Origin: Vibrio ponticus
Lineage (GTDB): Bacteria > Pseudomonadota > Gammaproteobacteria > Enterobacterales > Vibrionaceae
DNA: 64,000 bases
Reading direction: 5' to 3'
NCBI RefSeq assembly: GCF_009938225.1
Contig: NZ_AP019657.1
Coordinates: forward strand, 1,240,001 to 1,304,000
How positions within the stretch are numbered: position 1 is the stretch's first letter; each line of letters opens with the position of its first letter. Position numbers and translations under genes: made by a program. Positions 1-8,850 of this stretch are shown here, piece by piece. Under the pieces are notes generated by a model. That model was not told the origin of the DNA. It made no database searches and worked only from the letters and a program-made list of their open reading frames with translations.

Positions 1-41
1 ATAAATTCGCGTTAGAGTGTGGTTTTTCCTATACAGGTCAC

Positions 42-47
42 TATAAT
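42..47 (+). promoter_or_regulatory. Candidate -10 box of the proQ-prc operon
   Basis: A perfect TATAAT lies 55 bases upstream of the proQ start codon. No good -35 hexamer is visible 16-18 bases further upstream. A short hairpin (gcgga/tccgc, 73-85) sits between this box and the ribosome binding site. The promoter role is inferred. Confidence 0.45.
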
Positions 48-102
48 GGCTGAAATATTTATCTTAACGCTCGCGGACAGTCCGCTTTAACCAGGAACCC
101 CC

Positions 103-735
103 ATGGAAAACACTGAAAAGTTAAAAAACAGCAAAGAAGTAATTGCATATATTGCTGAATGTTTCCCTAAGTGCTTTACTTTAGAAGGTGAAGCAAAGCC
201 ACTTAAAATTGGTATTTTTCAAGATCTTGCGGATCGTCTTTCAGATGACCCAAAAGTAAGTAAGACTCAGCTACGTGCAGCGTTAAGACAGTACACTTCA
301 TCATGGCGTTACCTTCACGGTGTTAAGCCTGGTGCAGTTCGTGTAGATTTAGATGGCAACCCAGCAGGTGAGCTAGATGAAGAACACGTTGAACACGCTA
401 AAACAGCGCTAGCTGAAAGCAAAGCGAAAGTGCAAGCTCGTCGCAAAGAACAAAGCAAGAAGACTCGTGAAGAAGGTAAAGCGAAATCTGCTAAGCCTGC
501 GGCTAAGAAGCCTCAACAAGCTCGTCGTCCTGCAAAATCTGCGCCGAAAGCAGCTAAGCCAGTTGAAACACGTCTACTAACTGCTGAAGAAGTTAAAGTT
601 GGTAACGCAGTAAACGTGAACATGGGCAAAGGAAACATGGCTGCAACTATCGTTGAAATCAATAAGGAAGATGTGCGAGTTCAACTGTCTAACGGCCTAC
701 AAATGGTTGTTAAAGCGGAGCACCTACGCGCATAA
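103..735 (+). CDS. proQ: RNA chaperone ProQ
   Basis: ProQ is a FinO-domain RNA-binding protein that binds small RNAs and mRNA 3' ends in the cytoplasm. The 210-residue product has the expected three parts: an N-terminal FinO-like domain (about 5-115), a Lys/Ala/Arg-rich flexible linker (about 115-160), and a small C-terminal beta domain with the K-V-G-N-x-V-N-V signature (about 160-210). It is slightly shorter than E. coli ProQ (about 230), mostly in the linker. AGGA at 93-96 supports the ATG at 103. It is followed after 17 bases by prc, the same order as in E. coli, and the two are probably co-transcribed. Confidence 0.96.
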   Translation: MENTEKLKNSKEVIAYIAECFPKCFTLEGEAKPLKIGIFQDLADRLSDDPKVSKTQLRAALRQYTSSWRYLHGVKPGAVRVDLDGNPAGELDEEHVEHAKTALAESKAKVQARRKEQSKKTREEGKAKSAKPAAKKPQQARRPAKSAPKAAKPVETRLLTAEEVKVGNAVNVNMGKGNMAATIVEINKEDVRVQLSNGLQMVVKAEHLRA

Positions 736-752
736 AGGAGAATCTCCTACGC

Positions 753-2747
753 ATGAAATGCCGTTTAAACTTTTCGCTGATTGCTGCTAGCGTTATGCTA
801 GCAGCAACTCCAGTAAAAGCACTCGAAGCTAAAATCGAATTAACTGACTTACCTGCGCTTGAGCAAGAAGCTCAACACAAAACCGCAAGTAAGCGAGTCA
901 CTTCCCGATTTACCCGTTCTCATTACAAACATTTCTCGTTAGACGATCAATTTTCGCAAGCGATCTTTAATCGTTACCTAGAAATGCTTGATTTCAATAA
1001 GAATATCTTCACTCAAGCTGACATTGATTCCTTTTCTAAGTGGGCGAACTCCATTGATGATCAATTAAAGTCAGGCGATAACCAAATCGCTTTTGATATT
1101 TATAATCAATCAATTAAACGTCGTTATGAAAGGTTTGATTACGCACTGTCTCTGCTCGATAAAGAGATGACGTTCGATACTGACGAGAGCATTGAGCTCG
1201 ATCGCAGTGAAGCGGCTTGGCCGAAGAACGAACAAGAGCTAGATGAACTGTGGCGTAAACGTGTTAAGTACGATGCCTTAAATCTGAAATTGACTGGCAA
1301 GAGCTGGGATGAAATCAAAGACATCCTAGGCAAACGTTACAATAACGCATTGAAACGTTTGACTCAGACCAACAATGAAGATGCTTTCCAATTGTACATG
1401 AATGCGTTTTCACGCGAAGTGGATCCTCATACCAGTTACCTTTCTCCGCGTAACGCTGATCAATTCCAACAAGAGATGAATTTGTCCCTTGAAGGTATTG
1501 GTGCCGTGCTGCAAATGACCGATGATTATACTGTCATTCGTTCTCTTGTTGCTGGTGGTCCAGCGGCGAAGAGTAAGAAACTCGGTGAAGGTGACCGCAT
1601 CATCAGTGTCGGTCAAGAAGGCGAAGAGATGGTTGATGTGATTGGTTGGCGACTGGATGATGTTGTTCAACTAATCAAAGGTCCAAAGGGCACTACGGTC
1701 AAACTTGAGATCCTGCCTGAAGGTAATGATGCCAAGAGTGAAGTTATCTCAATTGTTCGTGACAAAGTACGTTTAGAAGATCGCGCAGTAAAATCGGAAA
1801 TCATTGAGAAAGATGGTAAGAAGATTGGCGTGCTCGAAGTGCCGAGTTTCTATGTAGGTCTATCAAAAGATACGGATAAACTGATTTCTGAGCTTAAACA
1901 GAAAAAAGTTGACGGTATTATTGTTGATCTGCGCAATAACGGTGGTGGCGCTTTAACGGAAGCAACCTCATTGTCTGGTCTGTTTATCACTAGCGGTCCA
2001 GTTGTTCAGGTTCGCGATAGTTACGGTCGCATTAATGTTAATGCAGATACTGATAACGAAATCAGCTATGACGGTCCAATGATGGTATTGGTTAACCGTT
2101 ACAGTGCTTCTGCGTCTGAGATTTTTGCTGCGGCAATGCAAGATTATGGTCGTGCAATCGTTGTAGGTGAGAACTCGTTCGGTAAAGGCACGGTGCAACA
2201 ACATCGTTCGCTCAATCATATCTATGATTTGTTCGATAAAGAATTGGGTTACGTCCAGTACACAATCCAAAAGTTTTATCGCATCGATGGCGGTAGTACG
2301 CAAAATAAAGGTGTCGTACCAGATATTGCTTATCCAACACCAATTGATCCGGCTGAAACCGGTGAAAGTGTAGAAGATAACGCATTGCCTTGGGATAGCA
2401 TCGATAAAGCGGATTACAAGCAGTTACAACGTAACGATAAGTTGATTGCACAGCTGGATAAACAGCATCAAACTCGTATTGCTAATGATCTGGAGTTTGG
2501 CTTTATCGCGGAAGATATCGCAAGATACAAAGCTGAAAAAGAAGATAACTCTTTGTCATTAAACGAGAAAGAGCGTAAACGCATCAGTGATGAAGCGGAT
2601 CAGCGTCGTCTGGAACGTATTAATGAGCGTCAGCAAGCGGCAGGTCAAAAGCCATTTAAATCGTTGGATGATTTGCCTAAAGATTATGAAGCACCGGATG
2701 CATATCTTGATGAATCGGTTGCTATCATGGTTGATATGATACGTTAA
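753..2747 (+). CDS. prc: Tail-specific periplasmic protease Prc (Tsp)
   Basis: This is a periplasmic S41-family endopeptidase that degrades proteins from their C-terminus, including ssrA-tagged proteins and, in relatives, regulators of peptidoglycan hydrolases. The 664-residue product has an N-terminal signal peptide (about 1-24), a PDZ domain around 240-325 and a C-terminal peptidase core. The catalytic Ser-Lys pair is visible: Ser453 in the SASASE motif and Lys478 in FGKGTVQ, with the conserved Asp464 between them. Length matches the family (E. coli 682). AAAGGAG precedes the ATG. It forms an operon with proQ and is followed by a strong terminator. Confidence 0.97.
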   Translation: MKCRLNFSLIAASVMLAATPVKALEAKIELTDLPALEQEAQHKTASKRVTSRFTRSHYKHFSLDDQFSQAIFNRYLEMLDFNKNIFTQADIDSFSKWANSIDDQLKSGDNQIAFDIYNQSIKRRYERFDYALSLLDKEMTFDTDESIELDRSEAAWPKNEQELDELWRKRVKYDALNLKLTGKSWDEIKDILGKRYNNALKRLTQTNNEDAFQLYMNAFSREVDPHTSYLSPRNADQFQQEMNLSLEGIGAVLQMTDDYTVIRSLVAGGPAAKSKKLGEGDRIISVGQEGEEMVDVIGWRLDDVVQLIKGPKGTTVKLEILPEGNDAKSEVISIVRDKVRLEDRAVKSEIIEKDGKKIGVLEVPSFYVGLSKDTDKLISELKQKKVDGIIVDLRNNGGGALTEATSLSGLFITSGPVVQVRDSYGRINVNADTDNEISYDGPMMVLVNRYSASASEIFAAAMQDYGRAIVVGENSFGKGTVQQHRSLNHIYDLFDKELGYVQYTIQKFYRIDGGSTQNKGVVPDIAYPTPIDPAETGESVEDNALPWDSIDKADYKQLQRNDKLIAQLDKQHQTRIANDLEFGFIAEDIARYKAEKEDNSLSLNEKERKRISDEADQRRLERINERQQAAGQKPFKSLDDLPKDYEAPDAYLDESVAIMVDMIR

Positions 2748-2765
2748 GCTAAGCAACATAAATCT

Positions 2766-2793
2766 AAGCGAGCTCGAGTAGCTCGCTTTTTTT
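2766..2793 (+). terminator. Rho-independent terminator after prc
   Basis: A 9-bp perfect stem (aagcgagct/agctcgctt) with a 5-base loop is followed by a run of seven T. Confidence 0.9.
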
Positions 2794-2881
2794 GTATTAA
2801 AAACTAATGTGACCTAGGTCAAATTTTTAGCATTATCGCCAACTTGTGCCTACGCTTAAAGAAAAAGTGAGGGGACGCGAT

Positions 2882-3553
2882 ATGAGATGGATTGGGATTC
2901 TATTAGCCTGTTTTAGCTTCACAACTTGGGGTGCAACGCCATCCAATGCACGAGAAACGGATGCACTTAGTTTTTTTGACCACCCATTCTTACTTGGTGA
3001 TTGGTACCTCATCAATCCAGAACCCGAAAACTCAAAAGAAGACTACATCGCGATAAAATTGACCTTAGACTCCAAGTTCAATTTCGTCATTGATATCCAG
3101 AAAAAAGATTACACCGTAGATCGTTGGGAAGGAATGTACACCGCCAATGAAGATACGATTATTCTCGGTTTAAACACGGATCACCCACAAGTGTATTCTT
3201 ACGCCAGTAACCACAACTTACTCAATCTCAACGGCGTGGTATTTACTAAAGCCTTATCAAATTCGTTAGCAGGAATGTGGTCGAGCAAGCACCTCGATGG
3301 CGATGACTTGATGGCGAGTGATGTCAATCAGATGGATTTGATCTTACAACCTGATTTTGTCTTCCTGTTTAAAGTGAGCAACCCCGATGGGGATGAAGCA
3401 ATTCGCAGAGGCGTGTACTTCACTGAAGGAGAACATTTGGTACTTCTATACGAAAATGGTGAACACAATACACGCTATAAACTTAACCGAGATACTTTAA
3501 CGATTACTTCTGAAGAAGGTGGCATGTTTGCCGTGCTTAACCGAATACGATAA
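2882..3553 (+). CDS. Unrecognised exported protein, 223 aa
   Basis: I do not recognise the family. The start at 2882 is preferred because GAGGGG at 2869-2875 is well placed and the product then begins with a clear signal peptide (Met-Arg, a hydrophobic stretch, cleavage near T-W-G-A at about residue 18). An upstream in-frame start at 2846 would bury this signal. The mature part is acidic with regularly spaced W-x-G/G-x-Y segments, suggestive of a beta-rich periplasmic or surface fold that may have two similar halves (GDWYLI near 40, GMWSSK near 130). It is monocistronic, between terminators, next to pepN. Confidence 0.75.
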   Translation: MRWIGILLACFSFTTWGATPSNARETDALSFFDHPFLLGDWYLINPEPENSKEDYIAIKLTLDSKFNFVIDIQKKDYTVDRWEGMYTANEDTIILGLNTDHPQVYSYASNHNLLNLNGVVFTKALSNSLAGMWSSKHLDGDDLMASDVNQMDLILQPDFVFLFKVSNPDGDEAIRRGVYFTEGEHLVLLYENGEHNTRYKLNRDTLTITSEEGGMFAVLNRIR

Positions 3554-3616
3554 CTCACGCTAAATTGTCTTAAAGTTAGACAGATAATTTAGACACAGCG
3601 TGTAAATTAGGAAAAA

Positions 3617-3650
3617 AGCGAGGTAATTTGTGACAATGCCTCGTTTTTTT
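3617..3650 (+). terminator. Probable terminator after the 2882-3553 gene
   Basis: A short stem (cgagg at 3619-3623 with cctcg at 3639-3643), flanked by A-rich sequence on the left and seven T on the right, fits a Rho-independent terminator that could work in both directions. Confidence 0.65.
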
Positions 3651-3821
3651 GTTGTCAGAGTTGTAAGCTTTAGCTTCAAGTAACCCAAAGAAGCGTGACG
3701 TAGGTTCAAGATAACTCAATGGTTTCACCGCTATATTGCGGGTATTGATTTGAACCAGAAAGCCCGTTCAATTTATTGGTTACTTAACTATTTTCGACAA
3801 TATTTGTAGAAGGATTTAGAA

Positions 3822-6428
3822 ATGGCTCAAGCTCCTCAAGCCAAATATCGCAAAGATTATCAGTCACCATCTCATACTATTACTGATATCGATCTGACAT
3901 TTGAACTGCACGATACCGCAACATTGGTTACGGCTGTCTCTCAAGTTAAGCAATTAAAACAAAGCTCGACGCTAGAGTTAGATGGTGATGGGTTGGTGCT
4001 AAAGAGTCTACTCGTAAACCAAGAATCATGGACAGATTATGAGTTGGTTGAAGATGGCATCAAGATCAACCAACTGCCAGAAGAGTTTACTTTAACCATC
4101 GTGACTGAAATTAACCCAGAGGCGAATACCGCATTAGAGGGTTTATACAAATCTGATGGTGCTTACTGCACTCAATGTGAAGCGGAAGGTTTCCGTCGCA
4201 TTACTTACTACCTTGATCGCCCAGATGTATTAGCGAAATACACCACAACGGTTATTGCCGACAAAGCGCAATACCCATTCTTACTAAGTAATGGTAACCG
4301 AGTTGATCAAGGTGAAACAGAAAATGGTCGTCATTGGGTGAAGTGGTTTGACCCACATCCAAAACCATCTTACCTGTTTGCATTAGTTGCGGGTGACTTT
4401 GATGTTCTGCGTGATAACTACACTACTAAGTCTGGTCGTGCCGTAGAACTAGAAATTTTTGTCGATAAAGGCAACTTAGATCGCGCTAATCATGCGATGG
4501 TTTCACTGATTAATTCGATGAAGTGGGACGAAGAGCGTTTCGACTTAGAGTACGACTTGGACATCTACATGATTGTCGCGGTTGATTTCTTCAATATGGG
4601 CGCAATGGAAAACAAAGGCTTAAATGTCTTTAACTCGAAGTTTGTTCTAGCCAACGATCAAACCGCGACCGATACAGATTACTTAGGTATCGAAGCGGTA
4701 ATCGGTCACGAGTACTTCCATAACTGGACTGGTAACCGCGTGACTTGTCGTGACTGGTTCCAACTTAGCTTAAAAGAAGGTTTGACTGTTTTCCGCGATC
4801 AAGAGTTTTCATCTGATCTTGGCTCACGCGCGGTAAACCGAATTAACAATGTTCGTATTATTCGTGGTCCGCAGTTTGCCGAAGATGCTAGCCCAATGTC
4901 TCATCCAATTCGTCCAGATAAAGTGATTGAGATGAATAACTTCTACACGTTGACCGTGTATGAAAAGGGTAGTGAAGTCATTCGTATGTACCACACCTTA
5001 TTAGGTGAGCAAGGATTCCAAAAAGGCATCAAGCTATACATGGAAAGACACGATGGCACAGCCGCGACATGCGAAGATTTCGTCAAAGCGATGGAAGATG
5101 CTAACGGTGTTGACTTAACTCAGTTCCGTTTATGGTACAGCCAATCGGGCACACCGACCGTAAAAGCAAGCAGCGAATACAATGCTGATGCTAAAACGTA
5201 CACATTGACGCTAGAACAATCAACTGAGCCAACTCTTGATCAAAAAGAGAAGCTGCCTTTACATATTCCGTTCGATATCGAGCTGTATGATGCAATGGGT
5301 GATGTTGTTGAGTTACGCTGTAACTGTGAAAAAGTTTCAAATATTCTGAATCTAACTCAAGCTAAACAAAGCTTTGTGTTTGAAGGCGTGACAGAAAAAC
5401 CCGTACCATCATTGTTAAGAGAATTCTCTGCACCCGTAAAACTTGAATACGATTACAGTGACGAAGAGCTAACGTTCTTAATGGTTCATGCTCGCAATGA
5501 ATTTGCTCGTTGGGATGCGGGACAAATGCTGCTGGCGAAATATATTCGTCGCAACGTTGCTAACTTGCAAGCAGGTGGTGACGTATTACTTCCAAGTGAA
5601 GTTGTCGATGCATTCCGTGGCGTATTGTTAAGTGAAGAGCTAGAACCAGCGTTTATTGCTGAAGTGCTTTCGTTGCCAAGTCACAATGAAGTATCAGGTT
5701 GGTATAAGACTGTTGATGTCGATGCTGTCGCTGCCGTGCTAAAAGCGATCAAAGTTCAATTAGCATTTGAACTACAAGATGAGCTTTCTGCTATTTACCA
5801 CAGCTTGAATCAAGCAGAGTACACCATTGATCATGCTGCAATTGGTAAGCGTGCTCTACGTAATACCGCTTTGGCTTACCTTGCTCATACCGAACACGGT
5901 AATGTTTTGGCTGAGCAACAATATCAGCAAGCCAATAATATGACCGATACAATTGCTGCAATGTCAGCTGCAAACCAAGCACAACTTGAATGTCGTGAAT
6001 CTTTGATGGCTGATTACAGCAATAAATGGAAACACGATGGTTTGGTTATGGATAAATGGTTTGCACTGCAAGGCAGCAACCCTGCAGATAACGTACTTGA
6101 AGTGATCAAACAAACCATGCAGCACGAAGCGTTTAGTTTGAAAAACCCAAACCGTACTCGTAGTTTAATTGGTTCATTCCTTAATATGAACCCGGTTCAC
6201 TTCCACGCAGTCGATGGCTCTGGCTATCAATTTGCTGGAGAGATCTTACGTGAGCTTAATAGCTCAAACCCGCAAGTCGCATCGCGTTTGATTGACCCAC
6301 TGCTAAAATTGGGTAAGTACGATGAAACGCGCCAAGCGTTGATTAAAGCTGAACTTGAACAGCTTAAAGCGATGGATAATCTAGCGAAAGATCTATTCGA
6401 AAAAGTGACTAAGGCGTTAGAGTCTTAA
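3822..6428 (+). CDS. pepN: Aminopeptidase N (M1 family alanyl aminopeptidase)
   Basis: This is a cytoplasmic zinc aminopeptidase that removes N-terminal residues from peptides in the last steps of protein turnover. The 868-residue product matches the E. coli enzyme in length (870). The exopeptidase motif GAMEN is at 260-264, and the zinc site HEYFH is at 296-300 with the third ligand Glu319 in the L-K-E-G-L segment. The N-terminal beta domain, thermolysin-like domain and long helical C-terminal domain follow in the usual order. AAGGATTT precedes the ATG. It is monocistronic, with a terminator directly downstream. Confidence 0.98.
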   Translation: MAQAPQAKYRKDYQSPSHTITDIDLTFELHDTATLVTAVSQVKQLKQSSTLELDGDGLVLKSLLVNQESWTDYELVEDGIKINQLPEEFTLTIVTEINPEANTALEGLYKSDGAYCTQCEAEGFRRITYYLDRPDVLAKYTTTVIADKAQYPFLLSNGNRVDQGETENGRHWVKWFDPHPKPSYLFALVAGDFDVLRDNYTTKSGRAVELEIFVDKGNLDRANHAMVSLINSMKWDEERFDLEYDLDIYMIVAVDFFNMGAMENKGLNVFNSKFVLANDQTATDTDYLGIEAVIGHEYFHNWTGNRVTCRDWFQLSLKEGLTVFRDQEFSSDLGSRAVNRINNVRIIRGPQFAEDASPMSHPIRPDKVIEMNNFYTLTVYEKGSEVIRMYHTLLGEQGFQKGIKLYMERHDGTAATCEDFVKAMEDANGVDLTQFRLWYSQSGTPTVKASSEYNADAKTYTLTLEQSTEPTLDQKEKLPLHIPFDIELYDAMGDVVELRCNCEKVSNILNLTQAKQSFVFEGVTEKPVPSLLREFSAPVKLEYDYSDEELTFLMVHARNEFARWDAGQMLLAKYIRRNVANLQAGGDVLLPSEVVDAFRGVLLSEELEPAFIAEVLSLPSHNEVSGWYKTVDVDAVAAVLKAIKVQLAFELQDELSAIYHSLNQAEYTIDHAAIGKRALRNTALAYLAHTEHGNVLAEQQYQQANNMTDTIAAMSAANQAQLECRESLMADYSNKWKHDGLVMDKWFALQGSNPADNVLEVIKQTMQHEAFSLKNPNRTRSLIGSFLNMNPVHFHAVDGSGYQFAGEILRELNSSNPQVASRLIDPLLKLGKYDETRQALIKAELEQLKAMDNLAKDLFEKVTKALES

Positions 6429-6457
6429 TCATTGTTTTGCTTAGGTTAGTATTAAAT

Positions 6458-6482
6458 AGCGGCTCTAGTAGCCGCTTTTTTT
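6458..6482 (+). terminator. Rho-independent terminator after pepN
   Basis: A 7-bp stem (agcggct/agccgct) with loop ctagt is followed by seven T. Confidence 0.9.
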
Positions 6483-6522
6483 GTGTGCGGACAAGGGAGC
6501 TTTTTTCAAAAAGCAGTAATAA

Positions 6523-6538
6523 CTGTATAAATATACAG
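6523..6538. promoter_or_regulatory. LexA (SOS) box, copy 1
   Basis: CTGTATAAATATACAG matches the gammaproteobacterial LexA consensus CTGT-N8-ACAG exactly. It is repeated identically at 10681-10696. The nearest downstream start is a 37-codon open frame at 6614, and no confident gene follows on this strand until 7996. Which transcript it controls is not clear. Confidence 0.7.
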
Positions 6539-6613
6539 TTAAAATTGATATGCCGTAAATTTGAGACTACTAGAAGAGAGGGCTTTGTTTAAGTTATTGA
6601 TTATTAGCTATTA

Positions 6614-6727
6614 ATGAGATTTCTGGTTTTGATGTGTGTCCCGCTTACAAGTATGACTGCCCATTTTATCTTAGTGTCAGTGGTCCAATTGCTCTTTGCA
6701 ATGCCTTATGTTTCGAGTATGGAGTAA
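6614..6727 (+). CDS. Possible small hydrophobic peptide, 37 aa (speculative)
   Basis: This ATG-to-TAA frame starts 75 bases after a perfect LexA box. It encodes a peptide that is largely hydrophobic (a run of about 30 residues rich in L, V, F, M) with a short polar tail, which recalls SOS-controlled membrane peptides such as TisB in size and character but not in sequence. Against it: no Shine-Dalgarno sequence is visible, and its second half overlaps copy 1 of a structured repeat. It is listed because of its position, not because coding is shown. Confidence 0.2.
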   Translation: MRFLVLMCVPLTSMTAHFILVSVVQLLFAMPYVSSME

Positions 6728-6816
6728 TCAGAAAGGCGCTTTGTTATCTTTGGTGTTTTCCGACCAGTTTTAGGCGTTCCCGACGCCGAAAACTTAAAAA
6801 TACGTCCTGTATTTTT
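6636..6816 (+). repeat. Structured repeat, copy 1
   Basis: This segment is similar to the reverse complement of 8614-8780. The best conserved part is 6739-6816, about 85% identical by eye. It contains two hairpins: stem A at 6766-6794 (arms agtttt-a-ggcgt and acgcc-g-aaaact, loop tcccg) and stem B at 6796-6816 (aaaaatac/gtattttt, loop gtcct). All differences from copy 2 within the stems are compensated on the other arm. The two copies flank the toxin-antitoxin and acetyltransferase genes in opposite orientation. Confidence 0.7.
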
Positions 6817-7101
6817 GCCTATTGTTTTGGTTACTTTTAAGCAGATGTAGATGAAGTAAATGTGCGTGTTTTTAGAGTGATCAGGTACAAATATTCATCG
6901 CAATAGTGCATAAGTTCTTCTGATAATATGTTTCGCATTTGAATGCGATCATGAGTTAATCGTTGGAGTTTCAATCGATATCGATGAGGTTTCTGGTGTC
7001 GGGTATCAACATTTCTTCGTTCGGGCTTATAGTTTTAGTGTAGTTAAATCAGGAAGTAACTTTTGTAGTTGATGTTGGTCGCTAATACGATGTTTACCTA
7101 C
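6817..7101. other. Intergenic stretch without a recognised gene
   Basis: AT-rich sequence between the repeat and the end of the toxin gene. I see no supported gene, RNA or clear terminator here. Confidence 0.5.
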
Positions 7102-7392
7102 TTAGTCATCTAGCCTTTTTACAGCTTTACGGTAAACATCATTGCGTTCTCGTTTGCCGATAGCCAGGACTGTTACAATGATGACATTATCTTCAACTTT
7201 ATAGACTAGGCGATAGCCAGATTGACGCAGCTTAATTTTATACATGTTGTCAGAACCTGAGAGTTTTGATGCCAAAACATGTGGGTTTTCTAAGCGTTCG
7301 ATTAGCTTTTTCTTAAATTGTTGTTGAAGTGTAGAGCCAAGCTTCTTCCACTCTTTAAGTGCGGTCTTTTTAAAGTTGAGTTTATAAGTCAT
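7102..7392 (-). CDS. relE: RelE/ParE-family mRNA interferase toxin
   Basis: This is the toxin of a type II toxin-antitoxin pair. RelE proteins cleave mRNA in the ribosomal A site. The 96-residue product begins MTYKL and closely resembles the RelE proteins found in vibrio superintegrons and on plasmids: an N-terminal helical hairpin (about 8-40), then a beta sheet with the conserved basic positions (G-Y-R near 62, G-K-R near 82) and Tyr near 88. The ATG at 7392 is chosen over an upstream TTG at 7395. It overlaps the antitoxin stop codon by 11 bases, typical of translational coupling. It sits in an accessory block. Confidence 0.9.
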   Translation of the reverse strand: MTYKLNFKKTALKEWKKLGSTLQQQFKKKLIERLENPHVLASKLSGSDNMYKIKLRQSGYRLVYKVEDNVIIVTVLAIGKRERNDVYRKAVKRLDD

Positions 7393-7630
7393 CAATATTT
7401 ACAGATATGCTTTCTTCCGATTCTCGTTCTTTAGCTATGGCTAGTAGTTCGAGATCTTCGAGTCTATCCACCATCATTTCGTATGTTTCTGCAGGCACGC
7501 AATAAAATGCCGGCTCGTTTCGGTTCAGTACGGCAACTGGTTTCCCCTCAGCACTAGTCGCGACTCTCATTGGGTTAGCTTTTAGTTCAGTAATGCTTGC
7601 TGCAACGTCAGCCAAAATTCTAGTGGTCAT
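7382..7630 (-). CDS. relB: RelB/Phd-YefM-type antitoxin
   Basis: This 82-residue protein is the antitoxin partner of the overlapping RelE toxin. The N-terminal part (M-T-T-R-I-L-A-D, then S-I-T-E-L-K, G-K-P-V-A-V-L-N-R) has the Phd/YefM DNA-binding fold signature used for autorepression. The acidic C-terminal part (about 50-82) is the toxin-neutralising tail. The sequence TGGTCATAT occurs at its start codon (7624-7632) and again about 36 bases upstream (7660-7668), possible operator copies. Antitoxin before toxin is the usual order. Confidence 0.9.
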   Translation of the reverse strand: MTTRILADVAASITELKANPMRVATSAEGKPVAVLNRNEPAFYCVPAETYEMMVDRLEDLELLAIAKERESEESISVNIDDL

Positions 7631-7995
7631 ATATTCGGTCTCTTAAGCGGTCTTTATACTGGTCATATTAGCTTCACTTAAGCGCTATAACAAGTTGCCC
7701 AAGAATGAATGGTTAGGCGTAGTCTTTTTACGAAACGCTGTCTGCGTTATGTTTTTAAGGTCAGAAATCCAAATTTATTGAGCAATAAAGTTATCGCCTT
7801 AGCAATAGTGTTTTTTTTAATCATACGATTAACGTAACTCACTATGGCGTGATATTTCTCTCAAATTATGCGAACCATCCCTCGCATCAACCTCTATTCG
7901 TAATGCTGATATGTTTGTTATGTTATTCAGTAAATTAAAGTGACGTGTGAATATTCTTAGTCCACTTCATTTGCTATTGATAAGGAGGAGGACAT
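7631..7995. other. Intergenic region with promoter of the toxin-antitoxin pair and an attC-like trace
   Basis: On the minus strand a TATAAA-like -10 (about 7652-7657) could serve the antitoxin gene. At 7686-7717 the sequence ctataacaagttgcccaaga followed shortly by ggttaggcg resembles the ends of vibrio integron attC sites (an opening taacaagttg and a GTTAGGC core) with the body missing. I found no gene here. Confidence 0.35.
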
Positions 7996-8535
7996 ATGAG
8001 AATTGTCCAAGCGAATCGGTCAGATTTAGACTCTTTCTTTAGTTATTTAGCGGCGCATCTTGTCGAAAATGCGGCTGATGATTCACCATTGTTTCAGCCA
8101 ATAGCTAAACAAAACTGTTTAGTGTCCGATCTGTTAAAGACTAAGTTTAGAGATGGTTTCGAGCACAGTCTTGGTGAGCATGGGTGGCGAAAGCTCTGGG
8201 TGGTCAAAGACTCGAATGAACAAGTGGTTGGTCATATTGATTTACGCCATTATGCAGAAGGACACAAATTTCACCGCGTGCTGTTGGGTATGGGTGTTGA
8301 TTCAAGTTGTAGAAATCAGGGGCTGGGCGTAAAACTGATTGAATGTGTTATTCAGTTTTGTCATCACGAACCGAGTATCGATTGGTTAGATCTCAATGTT
8401 CTTTCGAATAATCTGCCTGCTAAGAATCTGTACTTGAAATGTGGTTTTGAAATCTTAGGTGAAATGCCAGACTGCTACCGCATAGAAGGTGAGTCTGTGT
8501 CAGAAACGATAATGACGTTATGTACGAAAAGCTAA
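7996..8535 (+). CDS. GNAT-family N-acetyltransferase
   Basis: This is a probable acetyl-CoA-dependent N-acetyltransferase, 179 residues; the substrate cannot be told. The GNAT core is visible: a central strand (V-V-G-H-I-D-L), the motif A strand and acetyl-CoA loop (L-G-M-G-V followed by R-N-Q-G-L-G near 108-113), and the motif B segment with N-x-x-A-x-x-L-Y-x-K-x-G-F near 143-155. An unusually strong ribosome binding site (AAGGAGGAGG, 7981-7990) precedes the ATG. It lies alone between the toxin-antitoxin pair and the second structured repeat, as expected of an accessory gene. Confidence 0.85.
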   Translation: MRIVQANRSDLDSFFSYLAAHLVENAADDSPLFQPIAKQNCLVSDLLKTKFRDGFEHSLGEHGWRKLWVVKDSNEQVVGHIDLRHYAEGHKFHRVLLGMGVDSSCRNQGLGVKLIECVIQFCHHEPSIDWLDLNVLSNNLPAKNLYLKCGFEILGEMPDCYRIEGESVSETIMTLCTKS

Positions 8536-8613
8536 GTCGTGGAGGAAAAATAGACTTTTCGTTGTATTAGCCTATCAAAAGTCAGGGGCTATTTATCCAT
8601 CTATATACTAGGT

Positions 8614-8780
8614 AAAAATTCAGGACGAATTTTTAGGTTTTCGGTGTCGGGAACACCTAAAACCGACCGGACAACATCAAAGATAGAAAAGCGATTTTCT
8701 GGTTACTCTTTGGCAAGACAAAGAGTAACTGGTCCGCTTGCTCTCATCTCAAATAGTTCCAGCACTATTAAGCGGAACAA
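8614..8780 (-). repeat. Structured repeat, copy 2 (inverted relative to copy 1)
   Basis: Read on the minus strand this matches 6636-6816. Stem A is at 8636-8664 (plus-strand arms ggtttt-c-ggtgt and acacc-t-aaaacc) and stem B at 8614-8634 (aaaaattc/gaattttt). A third perfect hairpin of 10 bp (gttactcttt/aaagagtaac, 8702-8729) is present here but degenerate in copy 1. The region 8536-8850 contains no gene other than this repeat. Confidence 0.7.
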
Positions 8781-8850
8781 AAATCAATTTCGGTTTGGGC
8801 TACGGAGTGCCTAGCCACAGACATAAAATATAAAATGAAAAGGAAAATTC

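Noticed and set aside
6634..6840. A 68-codon open frame downstream of pepN
   Set aside because: It lies almost entirely in the structured repeat, has no ribosome binding site and a cysteine- and arginine-rich composition unlike a real protein.
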